This document shows positions 1 to 6,942 of a DNA stretch of 21,119 bases, piece after piece. Below the pieces are notes generated by a model, which searched no databases, had not been told where the DNA came from, and worked only from the letters and a program-made list of their open reading frames with translations. The stretch is taken from the NCBI GenBank assembly GCA_051649345.1, contig JBOFGX010000139.1, forward strand, positions 1 through 21,119. Reading direction: 5' to 3'. A program made the translations under genes and the position numbers. Source of the stretch: Leadbetterella sp051649345 (GTDB taxonomy: Bacteria > Bacteroidota > Bacteroidia > Cytophagales > Spirosomataceae). Each line of letters opens with the position of its first letter. The stretch's first letter is position 1.

Positions 1-1232
1 ACTACTCCAACTAGAATCAATAAAGATGTACCACCGAAGAAGGAAGCAAATCCCTGTTGAATACCAAAATAAGACGCGAACATAGGTAAAATAGCTATTA
101 CACCTAATAATACCGCTCCTGGCAACGTAATTCTATCTAAAACATTAGCAACAAAATCCGAAGTGTCTTGCCCTGGTTTAACCCCTGGTACAAACCCTCC
201 TCCTCTTTTCATATCATCTGAAATTTGATTGGGATTTACGGATATTGCTGTATAGAAAAAAGTAAATGCAATTATCAATATAAAGAACAATACATTATAC
301 TGCCACGAAGCTGGATTATTCATAACAACGGCTATGTTGGCTGCAGTTTCACTCTTCTTCTCCATTAAACTCGCAATAAAACCTGGAATAAACATGATTG
401 CCTGACCAAATATAATAGGCATTACCCCCGACATATTTAACTTTAGAGGCAAAAACTGACGTTGTCCTGTAGCTACTTTATTTCCTACAACTTGACTTGC
501 GTACTGTACAGGAATTCTTCTTGTCGCCTGTGTAATTGCTACTGCAAACATGATAACTAAAAAGAAAACTACTATCTCAATTACAAACCACAAAACACCA
601 CCTCCTGTACTTCTCGAGGTAAACTCCTGAAAAATTGAAGCTGGAAATCTTGAAACAATACCAATCATTATGATCATTGAAATACCATTCCCTATACCCT
701 TCTCTGTAATTCTTTCACCCAACCACATAGCCATCATAGTACCAGAAACTATCAACAATACCCCTGAAATATAAAACAGAGTGTGATCTATTGTAACTAG
801 ATTCTTGTTTACTAGCTCTGCACTTAGGTAAGCTACAGATTGAGCACCAGTAAAGGCAATCGTTAACCAACGAGTAATTTGGTTAAGCTTACGTCTTCCT
901 GATTCCCCTTCCTTCTGCAATTTAGAAAAGTAAGGAAGAGCTAAACCAAGCAATTGAACTGCTATAGAGGCTGATATATAAGGCATTATACCTAATGCCA
1001 TTATAGAAGCTTGACTAAAAGCACCTCCTACAAACGTATCTAACAGTCCCAACAGGCCACCCCTATCCTCAGCATTTGCATTGGCTTCGTTCAAAGCCGC
1101 CACATCTATTCCTGGAAGAGAAACATGCGATCCAATTCTATAAACTACAATGATTAACAGCGTTGTTAAGATTCTATTTCTTAACTCCTCTATTGACCAG
1201 ATATTTTTAAGGGTTGTTATAAATTTGTTCAT
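1..1232 (-). CDS. secY: Preprotein translocase subunit SecY (3' end cut by window edge)
   Basis: SecY is the channel-forming subunit of the SecYEG translocon in the inner membrane. About 410 codons are visible from an ATG at 1232 and the frame is still open at base 1; bacterial SecY proteins are usually about 430-450 residues, so only the C-terminal few dozen residues are missing. The N-terminus (MNKFITTLKNIWSIEELR) is typical of the family, followed by repeated hydrophobic membrane segments and the conserved GGGFVPGVKPG region before the last segments. It starts 9 nt after the rplO stop, so it is the last visible gene of the ribosomal operon, as in the spc operons of many bacteria. Confidence 0.97.
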   Translation of the reverse strand, partial: MNKFITTLKNIWSIEELRNRILTTLLIIVVYRIGSHVSLPGIDVAALNEANANAEDRGGLLGLLDTFVGGAFSQASIMALGIMPYISASIAVQLLGLALPYFSKLQKEGESGRRKLNQITRWLTIAFTGAQSVAYLSAELVNKNLVTIDHTLFYISGVLLIVSGTMMAMWLGERITEKGIGNGISMIIMIGIVSRFPASIFQEFTSRSTGGGVLWFVIEIVVFFLVIMFAVAITQATRRIPVQYASQVVGNKVATGQRQFLPLKLNMSGVMPIIFGQAIMFIPGFIASLMEKKSETAANIAVVMNNPASWQYNVLFFILIIAFTFFYTAISVNPNQISDDMKRGGGFVPGVKPGQDTSDFVANVLDRITLPGAVLLGVIAILPMFASYFGIQQGFASFFGGTSLLILVGV

Positions 1233-1241
1233 AGGAATATA

Positions 1242-2102
1242 TTATTCTGGACGTCCTCCAGACAATTTATCTTGTAGTTCTTTTAATTCATCCATTTTAC
1301 CATCAGCTGCTAGTTGAGCTTGCTGCGGCCAAGTGGTTGGATTGTGCGAAGCATATCTGCTACCCGCCTCTGTTAAAATAGCTTGTAGCTTCTCTACCGT
1401 TGTCTCAGCCAACTGAGCAAACGTAACAACTCCCGCTGTATTTAAGATTTCAGCTATTTTTGGACCTATACCTTCTATTAACTTAAGATCATCACCAGCA
1501 GAAGACTTAGTTGCCTTTTTAGGTGCCACATCTTCTTTTGGAGCTTCCACTTCTGTGGGTACAACTTCCACTTTATCCTCTACAACTACTTGCTTTTCCA
1601 CTTTAGGAACTTCAATCTTCACGGTTGTTTCATTGGCTTCCAAAACTTTGTCAGAACCTAAAACTATAGCTTTACCACCTTTCGTTGCAATAGCATTAAC
1701 TGCAGATTGAGAAAACGCATGAGCTGTAATAGTAACTTTAGCGTTTAGTTCACCTCTACCTAAGATTTTTACTAAATCTGTTTTACCAATCAACCCATTC
1801 TCCTTCAAGTAAGCAATATCAATAACATTTGCCCCTTTCTTGTCAACTAGAGATTGTATGGCGTCTAAGTTAATAGCCTTATACTCTACTCTATTTATAT
1901 TATTAAAACCAAATTTTGGCACACGTCTTTGTAATGGCATCTGACCACCTTCAAAACCACGCTTTGCACTATACCCTGAACGAGACTTTGCACCTTTGTG
2001 ACCTCTCTTGGCAGTGCCACCTCCACCAGAACCTTGACCTCTACCTACTCTTTCGTTATTTCTAACTGAACCTTTTGACGGCTGTAATAATTCTAATTTC
2101 AT
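1242..2102 (-). CDS. rplO: 50S ribosomal protein L15 with C-terminal helix-hairpin-helix extension
   Basis: L15 is a late-assembling 23S rRNA-binding protein. Residues 1 to about 150 are a normal L15: glycine/basic-rich N-terminus (VGRGQGSGGGGTAKRGHKG), the GGQMPLQRRVPKFGF signature at 52-66 and the globular C-domain. The chain is 286 residues against about 145 for typical L15. Residues 151-203 are a charged, valine/glutamate/lysine-rich linker. Residues 204-286 form a second domain starting DDLKLIEGIGPKIAEIL, a helix-hairpin-helix motif, and ending with a tryptophan-containing helical segment (PTTWPQQAQLAADGKMDEL). From memory the same type of module is attached to other ribosomal proteins, for example L21, in Bacteroidota. 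Its role is not known to me; nucleic acid contact is an inference from HhH folds. The frame is uninterrupted, so the extension is not an artefact of a missed stop. Confidence 0.97.
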   Translation of the reverse strand: MKLELLQPSKGSVRNNERVGRGQGSGGGGTAKRGHKGAKSRSGYSAKRGFEGGQMPLQRRVPKFGFNNINRVEYKAINLDAIQSLVDKKGANVIDIAYLKENGLIGKTDLVKILGRGELNAKVTITAHAFSQSAVNAIATKGGKAIVLGSDKVLEANETTVKIEVPKVEKQVVVEDKVEVVPTEVEAPKEDVAPKKATKSSAGDDLKLIEGIGPKIAEILNTAGVVTFAQLAETTVEKLQAILTEAGSRYASHNPTTWPQQAQLAADGKMDELKELQDKLSGGRPE

Positions 2103-2117
2103 TTTTTAAAAATTTAC

Positions 2118-2132
2118 GCAGCTTGAAGCTAC
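2118..2132 (-). other. Short inverted repeat in the rpmD-rplO spacer
   Basis: The 51-nt spacer holds a hairpin GTAGCT-TCA-AGCTGC (six pairs, one of them G-U in RNA). It is followed by an A/T-rich stretch just before the rplO start. It may be an mRNA stability or processing element, or chance. Confidence 0.25.
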
Positions 2133-2153
2133 TCGGTTTTCCCTGTTATTAAA

Positions 2154-2333
2154 TTATATATTTTCTATAGAAATAAGGTGATTTACCTTACGTAACATAC
2201 CTGAAATAGCAGGATTCACACTAACTTCTACAGATCTTCCAATTTTCCCCAAACCTAGGGCTTTCATCGTAGATTTCTGATCAATCGGACGAGAGATCAA
2301 GCTTCTAGTTTGAGTTATTTTAACTTTTGACAT
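2154..2333 (-). CDS. rpmD: 50S ribosomal protein L30
   Basis: L30 is a small 23S rRNA-binding protein. Translating the minus strand from the ATG at 2333 gives 59 residues, beginning MSKVKITQTRSLISRPIDQK and ending HLISIENI, the same length as E. coli L30. The conserved core TMKALGLGKIGRSVEV is present, followed by the late NPAISGMLRKVNHL segment. It sits between rpsE and rplO, its usual place in the spc operon, 19 nt after the rpsE stop. The gene is easily overlooked because of its length, but the family match is clear. Confidence 0.96.
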   Translation of the reverse strand: MSKVKITQTRSLISRPIDQKSTMKALGLGKIGRSVEVSVNPAISGMLRKVNHLISIENI

Positions 2334-2352
2334 TTTACTGTACTATTTACAA

Positions 2353-2856
2353 TTATCCGTTAAATACTTTGCTTAACTTTATTCCTCTTTGAGCAGCTAC
2401 TTCATGAGGAGCTCTCATATTCTGAAGGGCACTTATCGTTGCCTTAACCACATTATGGGGATTTGAAGAACCTTTCGATTTTGCTAATACATTGTGAACA
2501 CCAGCAGCCTCCAATACTGCACGCATGGCACCACCAGCTATAACCCCTGTACCAGGAGCAGCAGGTTTAACAAACACAAAACCACCTGAAAACTTACCTT
2601 CAATTTCATGCGGAACAGTACCATTGATAATGGGTACGTTCACGAGATTTTTTCTTGCATCTTCAATAGCCTTGGATATAGCGTCTGTAACTTCGTTTGC
2701 CTTTCCCAAACCCTGACCTACAGCACCTTGTCCGTCGCCCAATACTACAATGGCAGAGAAACTGAATCTACGACCCCCTTTTACTACTTTAGCAACACGA
2801 TTGATGGCTACTACTCTTTCTTTGAGTTCGGCTTCGTTTACTTTTAATGCTTTCAT
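2353..2856 (-). CDS. rpsE: 30S ribosomal protein S5
   Basis: S5 is a small-subunit protein near the mRNA entry and decoding regions, linked to translational fidelity. The 167-residue product matches the usual length. The N-terminal double-stranded-RNA-binding-like domain contains LKERVVAINRVAKVVKGGRRFSF, followed by the glycine-rich GDGQGAVGQGLGKANEV segment. The C-terminal domain has the conserved PAAPGTGVIAGGAMRAVLE and AKSKGSSNPHNVVKAT motifs. The start at MKALKVNEAEL lies 10 nt after the rplR stop, consistent with co-transcription and coupled translation. Confidence 0.98.
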   Translation of the reverse strand: MKALKVNEAELKERVVAINRVAKVVKGGRRFSFSAIVVLGDGQGAVGQGLGKANEVTDAISKAIEDARKNLVNVPIINGTVPHEIEGKFSGGFVFVKPAAPGTGVIAGGAMRAVLEAAGVHNVLAKSKGSSNPHNVVKATISALQNMRAPHEVAAQRGIKLSKVFNG

Positions 2857-2866
2857 TTAATAAATA

Positions 2867-3214
2867 TTAGAAATTTAAACCCGCCTCTCTAGCACCATCA
2901 GCCAAAGATTTGATATTACCATGATACAAATAACCGCTTCTATCGAAAACACACGTAGTGATTCCAGCTTGACTTGCTTTTTTCGCAATATCAGAACCTA
3001 CCTGTTTTGAATTTCCGATGTTTACAGATTTCAATCCCAATTGCTTGCATGATGAAGACACTATAGTTTTACCTGTAAGATCATCTACTAATTGGGCATA
3101 TATACCTGTGTTGCTTCTGAATACAGAAAGTCTTGGACGGCTTTCCGTACCATTAACTTTCTTTCTAATTCTCCACTTTATTTTTTGTCTTCTTTCAGAC
3201 TTAACATTTGACAT
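2867..3214 (-). CDS. rplR: 50S ribosomal protein L18
   Basis: L18 binds 5S rRNA together with L5 and helps place it in the central protuberance. The product has 115 residues (E. coli 117). The basic N-terminus (SERRQKIKWRIRKKVNG) leads into the family motif RPRLSVFRSNTGIYAQLVDD. The C-terminal FDRSGYLYHGNIKSLADGAREAGLNF is diagnostic. It lies between rplF (24 nt spacer) and rpsE, standard spc order. Confidence 0.98.
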   Translation of the reverse strand: MSNVKSERRQKIKWRIRKKVNGTESRPRLSVFRSNTGIYAQLVDDLTGKTIVSSSCKQLGLKSVNIGNSKQVGSDIAKKASQAGITTCVFDRSGYLYHGNIKSLADGAREAGLNF

Positions 3215-3238
3215 TTTTGTAATCTTTAGAATTTAGAA

Positions 3239-3796
3239 TTATTTCTTACCAGCAGTTTTACCAGCTTTCTTACGTATAACTTCACCTGCAAACTTGATAC
3301 CTTTACCTTTGTATGGTTCAGATTTACGAAGCGACTTAAGCTTTGCTGCAACCAAGCCAATAAGCTGCTTGTCTATACCTTCTAAAATGATAACAGGGTT
3401 TTTACCTTTTTCCATTTTAGTCTCTACTTTGAGCTCTTTAGGAGCCACAAAGAAGATGTTGTGAGAATAACCCAGAGACATATCAATGATATTACCATTG
3501 TTGGTAGCTTTATATCCTACACCAACAAGTTCTAACTCTTTCTTATATCCTTCTGAAACTCCAAAAACTAAATTTGCTAGTAATGAACGATACAAACCAT
3601 GAAATGCTTTGTGTCTTTTTTGCTCCGATGGACGAGTAACGATTAACTGCCCTTCTTCTACTGATACAGAAATATCAGCATCCACCTGTTGTGAAAGTTT
3701 TCCCTTAGGCCCCGATACCGTAACAAGATTGCTTGAATCTATATCCACGGTAACACCTGCAGGTAAATTGATCGGTTTTTTTCCTATTCTTGACAT
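3239..3796 (-). CDS. rplF: 50S ribosomal protein L6
   Basis: L6 lies near the factor-binding region of the 50S subunit. The 185-residue product begins MSRIGKKPINLPAGVTVDI, a canonical start, and shows the two related L6 domains. The C-terminal signature (SEPYKGKGIKFAGEVIRKKAGKTAGKK) is intact with a basic tail. It is slightly longer than the E. coli protein (177), mainly through the second half and the lysine-rich end. It is separated from rpsH by 48 nt, one of the larger spacers of the operon. Confidence 0.98.
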   Translation of the reverse strand: MSRIGKKPINLPAGVTVDIDSSNLVTVSGPKGKLSQQVDADISVSVEEGQLIVTRPSEQKRHKAFHGLYRSLLANLVFGVSEGYKKELELVGVGYKATNNGNIIDMSLGYSHNIFFVAPKELKVETKMEKGKNPVIILEGIDKQLIGLVAAKLKSLRKSEPYKGKGIKFAGEVIRKKAGKTAGKK

Positions 3797-3811
3797 TATA
3801 AAAAGTTTAAG

Positions 3812-3828
3812 GCTCTCATTAAAAGAGC
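3812..3828 (-). other. Small hairpin in the rpsH-rplF spacer
   Basis: The 48-nt spacer contains a GCTCT/AGAGC inverted repeat with a 7-nt loop. The downstream bases are T-rich but not a strong T run, so this is at best a weak attenuator or an mRNA-processing structure. Confidence 0.25.
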
Positions 3829-3844
3829 GGTCAACATAAAAAAA

Positions 3845-4246
3845 TTAATATACGTAACATAAAACTTCACCACCAACATTTAGCGTACGTGCTTCTTTGT
3901 CTGTGATAATACCTTTCGAAGTCGAAATAATGGCAACACCAAGTCCATTCAATACACGTGGAAGCTCTGATGCCTTCACATACTTACGTAAACCTGGCTT
4001 AGAAACTCTTGATAAGTTTACTATGGCCGATTTTTTTGTTAATGGATTGTATTTCAAGGCTATCTTAATAACACCTTGAAGTGAGTCATCTTCAAACTTA
4101 AATGAAGCGATATAGCCTTTGTCATATAACAAAGCTGTTAACTCTTTTTTGAGGTTAGACGCAGGAATTTCAACCACTCTGTGTCTTGCTCTTATAGCAT
4201 TTCTGATTCTTGTTAAAAAATCTGCTATTGGATCCGTTGTAATCAT
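3845..4246 (-). CDS. rpsH: 30S ribosomal protein S8
   Basis: S8 is a primary 16S rRNA-binding protein recognising helix 21. In E. coli it also represses the spc operon by binding a look-alike structure in its mRNA. The 133-residue product begins MITTDPIADFLTRIRNA and carries the C-terminal RNA-binding signature (ISTSKGIITDKEARTLNVGGEVLCYVY), with the STSKG and GGE motifs that contact rRNA. Length is normal (E. coli 130). It is preceded by a 102-nt spacer, the largest in the operon, which holds a promoter-like element and an RNA hairpin resembling the S8 rRNA site. This suggests that transcription of rpsH and the genes after it can start here and that S8 controls its own synthesis. Confidence 0.98.
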   Translation of the reverse strand: MITTDPIADFLTRIRNAIRARHRVVEIPASNLKKELTALLYDKGYIASFKFEDDSLQGVIKIALKYNPLTKKSAIVNLSRVSKPGLRKYVKASELPRVLNGLGVAIISTSKGIITDKEARTLNVGGEVLCYVY

Positions 4247-4277
4247 TTGTTTTATAAATTTTGGATACCTAGCCTAC

Positions 4278-4310
4278 ATCAAACAGTATCGTGAGCACGA
4301 CTTATTTGAT
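4278..4310 (-). promoter_or_regulatory. Candidate S8-binding autoregulatory hairpin upstream of rpsH
   Basis: On the minus strand an outer stem ATCAAA (4310-4305)/TTTGAT (4283-4278) encloses an asymmetric internal loop and an inner stem capped by GCTC (4296-4293). The left strand of the core reads TAAGTC (4304-4299) and the right strand GATACTG (4290-4284). These are the sequences I recall for E. coli 16S rRNA 594-599 and 639-645 in helix 21, the minimal S8 site, including the G597-C643, U598-A640 and A596-U644 pairs and the unpaired A595, U641 and A642. The hairpin ends 31 nt before the rpsH ATG. The assignment rests on rRNA mimicry and position; binding is inferred. Confidence 0.72.
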
Positions 4311-4317
4311 TGGGCTG

Positions 4318-4348
4318 CAAAGATAGTAAAATATTTTTAATTAAAAAA
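4318..4348 (-). promoter_or_regulatory. Candidate internal promoter for rpsH and downstream genes
   Basis: The minus strand carries TATCTTTG at 4325-4318, a full match to the Bacteroidota -7 element TANNTTTG. Upstream, at 19-nt spacing, is TTTT (4348-4345), one mismatch to the -33 TTTG. The ten bases TTTGCAGCCC are identical to those in the second rplC promoter. The expected start near 4314 would place the S8-like hairpin almost at the RNA 5' end. Absence of a good -33 box lowers confidence. Confidence 0.55.
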
Positions 4349-4618
4349 CTACCAAGATGATTTAGTCACACCTGGAATAAATCCTGAACTGGCCATTTCG
4401 CGGAAAGTCACACGGTTAATACCAAACTTTCTCATATAACCTTTAGGTCTACCCGTGAGCTTACATCTATTATGTAATCGTACAGGAGAAGAATTTTTAG
4501 GAAGTGCATCAAGACCTTTCCAGTCCTCAGCCGCTTTAAGAGCAGCTCTTTTCGTAGCAAACTTTGCTACTAACCTTTCTCTTTTTCTCTCTCTTGCTTT
4601 TATTGACTCTTTTGCCAT
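4349..4618 (-). CDS. rpsN: 30S ribosomal protein S14
   Basis: S14 is a late-assembling protein of the 30S head. The 89-residue product begins MAKESIKARERKRERLVAKF and ends with the family signature (LTGRPKGYMRKFGINRVTFREMA...GVTKSSW). Only one cysteine is present (NRCKLTGR), so this is the zinc-independent form lacking the CxxC-CxxC ribbon, not the short zinc-binding type. It follows rplE by 16 nt. The 3' side opens into the long spacer before rpsH. Confidence 0.98.
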   Translation of the reverse strand: MAKESIKARERKRERLVAKFATKRAALKAAEDWKGLDALPKNSSPVRLHNRCKLTGRPKGYMRKFGINRVTFREMASSGFIPGVTKSSW

Positions 4619-4634
4619 TATCTATGATATTCTA

Positions 4635-5183
4635 TTACTTATTATTATTTACGAAAGGCATTCCCATAGCTTTCAGAAGTTCGTAAGCTTCCGCATCCGT
4701 CTTAGCACTTGTCACAAATGTGATGTCCATGCCTTGAATTTTGCTGATTTTATCAATTGAAATTTCAGGAAAAATGATTTGCTCAGTAACACCAAATGTA
4801 TAATTACCTCTACCATCAAATCCCTTATCACTTATACCTTTGAAATCACGTACACGAGGAAGGGCTACTGCCGTAAGTCTATCTAAAAATTCAAACATTA
4901 CGTTTGAACGTAGTGTAACTTTAGCACCAATTGGCATGTTCTCTCTCAATTTAAAGTTAGAAACAGCCTTTTTTGAAATAGTTGCTACTGCTCTCTGACC
5001 TGTAATAGTTGAAAGCTCATCAACACTATTATCTACTAATTTTTTATCGCCTGTAGCAGCTCCAACACCTCTATTAACTACTATTTTGAGTAGTTTAGGA
5101 ACTTGCATACTCGACTTATAGTTGAATTTCTCCTGAAGAACAGGAACAACATCCTTATTATAAAATTCTTTTAATCTTGCCAT
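4635..5183 (-). CDS. rplE: 50S ribosomal protein L5
   Basis: L5 binds 5S rRNA and contacts P-site tRNA in the central protuberance. The start is set at the ATG at 5183, giving MARLKEFYNKDVVPVLQEKF and 182 residues, in line with E. coli (179). An in-frame upstream ATG at 5276 would add 31 residues unlike L5 and would overlap the end of rplX. The motifs IVVNRGVGAATGDKKLVDN, GQRAVATISKKAVSNFKLREN and NYTFGVTEQIIFPEI are all present. The spacer to rplX is 40 nt with the chosen start. In E. coli the S8 repressor site lies at the start of this gene; here I found the S8-like structure before rpsH instead. Confidence 0.97.
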   Translation of the reverse strand: MARLKEFYNKDVVPVLQEKFNYKSSMQVPKLLKIVVNRGVGAATGDKKLVDNSVDELSTITGQRAVATISKKAVSNFKLRENMPIGAKVTLRSNVMFEFLDRLTAVALPRVRDFKGISDKGFDGRGNYTFGVTEQIIFPEISIDKISKIQGMDITFVTSAKTDAEAYELLKAMGMPFVNNNK

Positions 5184-5223
5184 TGTATTATTTATTAGTG
5201 GATTTCCGACCCACAGATATATA

Positions 5224-5562
5224 TTATATAAACTTACCTGATGATTTAGAAAACCTCTGAAGCTTGCCAGCATCATTCAATTTTCTACCCGTACGTGTTG
5301 GCTTTCCTGTAGAAGGATCATTGACCATAACGTTACTAATGTGAACTGAACCTTCAAGCTCCTTAATTTCACCTTGAGGACTTTGTGCAGACGGTTTAAT
5401 ATGTTTCTTTATCATACTAAGACCTTCTATTCTCACTCGGTTCTTTTTTACGAGTACTTCAATTACTTTCCCCGATTTACCTTTTGAGTTTCCCGCTATT
5501 ACAGTAACCTGATCTCCAGTCTTAACATGAAGCTTAGGTTGCTTATTAAATTTTCTTTCCAT
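5224..5562 (-). CDS. rplX: 50S ribosomal protein L24
   Basis: L24 is an assembly-initiating protein that binds 23S domain I near the exit tunnel. The 112-residue product carries the KOW motif (LHVKTGDQVTVIAGNSKGKSG, about residues 10-30) followed by VIEVLVKKNRVRIEGLSMIKKHIKPS. The C-terminal half (VMVNDPSTGKPTRTGRK) is typical. The basic N-terminus MERKFNKQPKLH fits the family. It lies 30 nt after rplN. Confidence 0.98.
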   Translation of the reverse strand: MERKFNKQPKLHVKTGDQVTVIAGNSKGKSGKVIEVLVKKNRVRIEGLSMIKKHIKPSAQSPQGEIKELEGSVHISNVMVNDPSTGKPTRTGRKLNDAGKLQRFSKSSGKFI

Positions 5563-5592
5563 TTTTTCTGAAACTTACTGTACTTTAAAAAA

Positions 5593-5961
5593 TTATAAAA
5601 CCTCTGGGGCAAGAGAAACAATTTTCATAAACTGCTTTTCTCTTAACTCTCTAGCAACTGGTCCGAAGATACGTGTGCCACGAGGCTCATTTTGGTTATT
5701 TAAAAGAACTACAGCATTTTCTTCAAAACGGATATACGATCCATCTTTTCTGCGTACTTCTTTCTTTGTTCTTACAACTACTGCTTTCGAAACAGTGCCT
5801 TTTTTCATGTTTGAAGAGGAAAGGGCAGACTTAACAGTTACTACCACTTTATCACCGATGGAAGCATACCGTTTCTTGGTACCTCCTAAAACTCGGATCA
5901 CCAATACCTCTTTAGCACCACTATTGTCAGCGACATTCGCTCTTGACTCTTGCTGTAACAT
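5593..5961 (-). CDS. rplN: 50S ribosomal protein L14
   Basis: L14 lies at the 30S interface, forms part of bridge B8 and is the docking site of the silencing factor RsfS. The 122-residue product begins MLQQESRANVADNSGAKEVL, a highly conserved start, and contains the RKDGSYIRFEENAVVLLNNQ and PRGTRIFGPVARELREKQFM signatures. Length equals the family norm. It is placed between rpsQ (37-nt spacer) and rplX. Confidence 0.98.
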   Translation of the reverse strand: MLQQESRANVADNSGAKEVLVIRVLGGTKKRYASIGDKVVVTVKSALSSSNMKKGTVSKAVVVRTKKEVRRKDGSYIRFEENAVVLLNNQNEPRGTRIFGPVARELREKQFMKIVSLAPEVL

Positions 5962-5998
5962 CTATGTAAAATTTACGATAATTAATATATAATGAAGA

Positions 5999-6253
5999 TT
6001 ACTTCGCTTTTTCTATAACTTCAACTAATCTCCAGTTTTTGTTTTTACTAATAGGACGTGTCTCCTGAATCTTTACAGTATCACCTATACCGGCTGTATT
6101 GCTTTCATCATGGAACATGAACTTTTTAGTCTTAAGCATGAATTTTCCGTATTTAGGGTGCTTTACTTTACGCACTACCTGAATAACTCCAGACTTATCC
6201 ATCTTATTACTGGTTACGACACCAATACGTTCTTTTCTGAGTTGTCTTTCCAT
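5999..6253 (-). CDS. rpsQ: 30S ribosomal protein S17
   Basis: S17 is a primary 16S rRNA binder in the 5' domain. The 84-residue product has the OB-fold family motifs RKERIGVVTSNKMDKSGVI, VRKVKHPKYGKFMLKTKKFM and FHDESNTAGIGDTVKIQETR, followed by RPISKNKNWRLVEVIEKAK. Its length is the same as that of E. coli S17. The start at MERQLRKERIG lies 37 nt after rpmC. Confidence 0.98.
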   Translation of the reverse strand: MERQLRKERIGVVTSNKMDKSGVIQVVRKVKHPKYGKFMLKTKKFMFHDESNTAGIGDTVKIQETRPISKNKNWRLVEVIEKAK

Positions 6254-6290
6254 TTTTGGTACTCTTTAAAATTCTTTAGAATGTTGGTTA

Positions 6291-6473
6291 TTATCTATTG
6301 CTTAATTCTGTAGAAAGTCTAGCAATAGTTTTTCTCGTGCTAGTAATTCTTTTCGGATTCTCAATTGGAGTAATTGCATGTGCAAACTTCAACTTTACTA
6401 GTCTGTTTTTTTCTTCTGCGATCTGCTGTTTCAATTGCTCAACAGATTGTCCGCTTAATTCTATTTTTTTCAT
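6291..6473 (-). CDS. rpmC: 50S ribosomal protein L29
   Basis: L29 is a two-helix protein near the tunnel exit, where it helps form the docking site for trigger factor and SRP. The 60-residue product shows the helical hairpin: SVEQLKQQIAEEKNRLVKLKF, then a turn, then NPKRITSTRKTIARLSTEL, which includes the conserved R-x-x-[RK]-x-x-I-A-R pattern. It sits between rplP (22-nt spacer) and rpsQ as in other S10 operons. Confidence 0.97.
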   Translation of the reverse strand: MKKIELSGQSVEQLKQQIAEEKNRLVKLKFAHAITPIENPKRITSTRKTIARLSTELSNR

Positions 6474-6495
6474 CTCTTCCTATTGTATTAGGTAA

Positions 6496-6915
6496 CTATA
6501 CCTCGAAATCTCTACGTACAACAAATTTGGTTTTAACAGGCAGCTTTTGAGCTGCTAGACGAAGAGCTTCTTTTGCTAGCTCCAATGGTACACCTGTAGC
6601 TTCAAACAGAACGGTACCAGGATAAATATTTGCTACCCAATATTCAGGAGCTCCTTTACCTTTACCCATCCTTACCTCTAAAGGCTTCTTCGTGATGGGC
6701 GTGTCAGGGAATATACGTATCCACACTTGTCCTTCACGTTTCATTGCACGTGTAACACCAATACGTGCAGCTTCAATTTGCCTAGCTGTAATCCTGCCTG
6801 GCTCTAAACTTTTTATTGCAAATGAACCAAACGCAATTTCGTGACCACGGGTAGCTATACCCTTAATCCTTCCTTTTTGCTGCTTACGAAATCTGGTTCT
6901 CTTCGGTTGTAACAT
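6496..6915 (-). CDS. rplP: 50S ribosomal protein L16
   Basis: L16 organises the A-site region of the 50S subunit near the peptidyl transferase centre. The 139-residue product begins MLQPKRTRFRKQQKGRIKG and contains the conserved RITARQIEAARIGVTRAMKR and GKGKGAPEYWVANIYPG segments, the latter in the loop approaching A-site tRNA. The C-terminus KLPVKTKFVVR is typical. Another open frame over 6855-7046 is only an overlap of this gene and rpsC. Confidence 0.98.
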   Translation of the reverse strand: MLQPKRTRFRKQQKGRIKGIATRGHEIAFGSFAIKSLEPGRITARQIEAARIGVTRAMKREGQVWIRIFPDTPITKKPLEVRMGKGKGAPEYWVANIYPGTVLFEATGVPLELAKEALRLAAQKLPVKTKFVVRRDFEV

Positions 6916-6942
6916 AGTATGTTATCTTTTGATTCTACTAAA

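Noticed and set aside
2525..2847. Plus-strand open frames opposite rpsE and, more generally, plus-strand frames inside the ribosomal block
   Set aside because: They lie antisense to highly conserved genes and their products have no recognisable features.
5184..5276. Upstream ATG extending rplE by 31 residues
   Set aside because: The added residues do not resemble L5 and would overlap rplX; the MARLKEFY start gives the family length and a normal spacer.
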